This document shows, in pieces, positions 61,903-64,000 of a DNA stretch of 64,000 bases. Origin of the DNA: Aeromonas sp. FDAARGOS 1405 (GTDB lineage Bacteria > Pseudomonadota > Gammaproteobacteria > Enterobacterales > Aeromonadaceae); contig NZ_CP077311.1 of NCBI RefSeq assembly GCF_019048265.1, positions 1,202,501-1,266,500 on the forward strand, written 5' to 3'. Position 1 is the stretch's first letter. Every line of letters begins with the position of its first letter. The translations under genes and the position numbers were made by a program. The notes below the pieces were generated by a model. It had not been told where the DNA came from. It was given only the letters and a program-made list of their open reading frames with translations, and did not search any database.

Positions 61903-63956
61903 GCAAGTCCACTGCAATGAGCACCGACACCATGTTGGTGAAGGGCAAAAAACAGAAATCACAGATCATCCAGGCAATGGTTGAGGCCCTCTATCGCTTC
62001 AATCCCAAGGCGCTGTTTGGCAGCCCCATCCTGTTCACCCTCTGGCTGGCCGCAGTCATGGCGACGGTGGAGTCCCTGCTGGGGCAGCCGCTCTCCGGCG
62101 TCGCCCCTTCGCTGGCCTGGCAGCTGACTGCCTGGCTCTGGCTCACCCTCTGGTTTGCCAACTTTGCGGAAACCCTGGCCGAGGGGCGCGGCAAGGCTCG
62201 CGCCGACAGCCTGAAAGCGGGCATGAGCCAGCTCAAGGCCCGTCGGGTGACCAATGCCAAAGATGGTCAGGGCGAGTGGGTACCCGCCACCAGCCTGATG
62301 AAGGGGGATCTGGTGCTGGTACGCAGCGGCGAGATGATCCCGGCCGACGGCGAAGTGGTCGCTGGTATCGCCTCGGTCAACGAGGCCGCCATCACCGGCG
62401 AATCCGCCCCCGTTATCCGCGAGTCGGGCACCGACCGCAGCGGCGTGACCGGCAACACGACGGTCGTCTCCGACGAGATCTGGGTGCGCGTCAGCAACAA
62501 TCCGGGCGAAAGTACGCTGGACCGGATGATCGCACTGGTGGAAGGGGCCAAGCGCCAGAAGACCCCCAACGAGATGGCGCTCGACGCCCTGCTGGTGGGC
62601 CTGACCCTGATCTTCCTGTTGGTGGTCGCCACCCTGCCCTGGTTCCTCGACTACAACGGCACCCAGGTCCCGCGTCTCTACCTGATCGCTCTCTTTATCA
62701 CTCTGATCCCGACCACCATCGGCGGCCTGCTCTCCGCCATCGGTATTGCCGGCATGGATCGACTGGTGAAGCTGAACGTCATCGCCAAGTCTGGCCGTGC
62801 CGTGGAAGCGGCCGGTGACGTGCGCACCCTGCTGCTGGACAAGACCGGCACCATCACCTTCGGCAACCGGATGGCCGATGAGTTGATCCCGGCACCGGGT
62901 GTCGACCCTGCCCTGCTGGCACAAGCGGCCATGCTGGCCTCGCTGGGTGACAATACCCCGGAGGGCAAATCCATCCTGACTCTGGCCAGCAAAAGCATGG
63001 CCAAGCCGAGCCAGCTGGAGAGCGACAAGGTGATCCCTTTCAGCGCCGAGACCCGCCTAAGCGGACTGGATCGCAACGGTCATCAATATCGCAAGGGTGC
63101 GGTGGATGCAGTGTTGAACTACCTGAGCCTCGACCGCAAGGCGGTACCTGAGCTGGTGCTCAAGTCAGTCGACAGCATCGCCCGTCAGGGTGGCACTCCG
63201 CTGCTGGTCTGCACTCAGGAGAAACTGCTGGGGGTGGTCTACCTCAAGGACATCATCAAGCCCGGTATCAAGGCTCGCTTCCAGATCCTGCGCCACATGG
63301 GGATCCGCACAGTGATGATCACCGGTGACAACCCGAAAACCGCCGCCGCCATCGCCGCCGAAGCCGGGGTGGATGACTTCATCGCCGAAGCGACGCCGGA
63401 GAAGAAGCTCGCCTATATCCGTCAGGAGCAGGCCGATGGCCGTCTGGTCGCCATGTGCGGTGACGGTGCCAACGATGCGCCCGCGCTGGCGCAGGCTGAC
63501 GTGGGGCTGGCCATGAACGAGGGTACCCAGGCCGCCAAGGAGGCGGGCAATCTGGTGGATCTCGACTCCAACCCCACCAAGCTGCTGGACGTGGTGCTGG
63601 TCGGCAAACAGCTGCTGGTGACCCGCGGCGCCCTGACCACCTTCTCCATCGCCAACGACGTGGCCAAGTACTTTGCCATCCTGCCAGCCCTGTTCATCGC
63701 CGCCTACCCGCAACTGGGGGCACTGAACCTGATGCAGCTGGGCAGCCCGCAGAGCGCCATCCTGTCGGCCATCATCTTCAACGCCCTGATCATTGTGGCG
63801 CTGGTGCCGCTGGCACTGCGTGGTGTCGACCTGAAAGGCTCGGCCGCCAGTCTGCTGCGCCGCAACCTGTTGATCTACGGGGTCGGTGGTCTGCTGGTGC
63901 CTTTCATTGGCATCAAGCTGATCGATCTGGTCATTACCGGCCTGGGTCTGGTGTAA
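61899..63956 (+). CDS. kdpB: Potassium-transporting P-type ATPase subunit KdpB
   Basis: Catalytic subunit of KdpFABC, 685 residues. Actuator TGES at residues 166-169, phosphorylation site Asp314 in [13 protein letters not shown], nucleotide domain with KGAVDAV, hinge [20 protein letters not shown], and seven membrane helices with the Kdp-specific [26 protein letters not shown] precedes ATG 61899. It should be followed by kdpC and kdpDE, outside the window. A GC-rich hairpin starts 12 bases after its stop. Confidence 0.97.
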   Translation: MSKSTAMSTDTMLVKGKKQKSQIIQAMVEALYRFNPKALFGSPILFTLWLAAVMATVESLLGQPLSGVAPSLAWQLTAWLWLTLWFANFAETLAEGRGKARADSLKAGMSQLKARRVTNAKDGQGEWVPATSLMKGDLVLVRSGEMIPADGEVVAGIASVNEAAITGESAPVIRESGTDRSGVTGNTTVVSDEIWVRVSNNPGESTLDRMIALVEGAKRQKTPNEMALDALLVGLTLIFLLVVATLPWFLDYNGTQVPRLYLIALFITLIPTTIGGLLSAIGIAGMDRLVKLNVIAKSGRAVEAAGDVRTLLLDKTGTITFGNRMADELIPAPGVDPALLAQAAMLASLGDNTPEGKSILTLASKSMAKPSQLESDKVIPFSAETRLSGLDRNGHQYRKGAVDAVLNYLSLDRKAVPELVLKSVDSIARQGGTPLLVCTQEKLLGVVYLKDIIKPGIKARFQILRHMGIRTVMITGDNPKTAAAIAAEAGVDDFIAEATPEKKLAYIRQEQADGRLVAMCGDGANDAPALAQADVGLAMNEGTQAAKEAGNLVDLDSNPTKLLDVVLVGKQLLVTRGALTTFSIANDVAKYFAILPALFIAAYPQLGALNLMQLGSPQSAILSAIIFNALIIVALVPLALRGVDLKGSAASLLRRNLLIYGVGGLLVPFIGIKLIDLVITGLGLV

Positions 63957-63968
63957 CGACATAACCGG

Positions 63969-63993
63969 GATGCGGGGCAGACCCGCATCCCAA
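63969..63993 (+). repeat. Hairpin after kdpB at the window edge
   Basis: Perfect 10-bp arms GGGATGCGGG/CCCGCATCCC with a 5-base loop and no T-run before the window ends. It may modulate kdpB-kdpC read-through or mRNA stability. Confidence 0.6.
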
Positions 63994-64000
63994 GCCATCC

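Overview
The window looks like a chromosomal stretch of an Aeromonas-type gammaproteobacterium. This is inferred from gene content and order: btuB-murI, purEK, the gmk-rpoZ-spoT-trmH block, the argX-hisR-leuT-proM tRNA order known from enterics, a FabV enoyl reductase, a chromosomal catB and a TolC-type RND pump operon. Most of the sequence is GC-rich. Two blocks (about 7-19 kb and 23-31.4 kb) are visibly AT-richer and hold accessory fimbrial genes. Species was not determined and no search could be run.

Layout. 0-7 kb: murI, then btuB under a cobalamin riboswitch (minus strand); an NhaR-like LysR gene divergent from an SbtA-type bicarbonate permease and its PII-like partner; purE-purK with a PurR-type box. 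7-19 kb: a small secreted protein of unknown role, a BvgS/EvgS-type phosphorelay kinase with its LuxR-type response regulator, and a complete E. coli common pilus (ECP/Mat) operon ecpABCDE that lacks a local ecpR. 19-23 kb: yhjX, ypdB and ypdA, the pyruvate-sensing kinase, regulator and target transporter, with a recognisable YpdB direct repeat in front of yhjX. 23-31.4 kb: a second chaperone-usher fimbrial cluster (major pilin, usher, chaperone, minor pilin, Cys-rich putative adhesin), preceded by about 1 kb of AT-rich, palindrome-rich DNA and followed by a ToxR/CadC-type membrane-bound regulator.

31.4-51 kb is mainly core metabolism: yhiN-type flavoprotein, ferritin, fabV, uspA, a tryptophanyl-tRNA synthetase preceded by what looks like a Trp-Trp leader-peptide attenuator, a LysR/EamA divergent pair, yigM, a protein with a degenerate GGDEF motif, kdkA, a family 9 glycosyltransferase, gmk, rpoZ, spoT, trmH, catB, pldB, yigL, a ricin-like lipoprotein and four tRNAs. 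51-64 kb: a TetR-adaptor-RND pump operon with a perfect operator palindrome, an orphan sensor kinase, glutathione reductase, and the start of the kdp operon (kdpF, kdpA, a 23-codon mini-ORF, kdpB); the window ends before kdpC.

Most notable for follow-up: the Trp-codon attenuator in front of trpS; the mini-ORF that overlaps both kdpA and kdpB; the pairing of an ECP operon with a BvgAS/EvgAS-type phosphorelay and a multi-hairpin leader; the 16-bp-stem hairpin just upstream of the second major pilin; the YpdB and kdp promoter repeats; and the unidentified small proteins.
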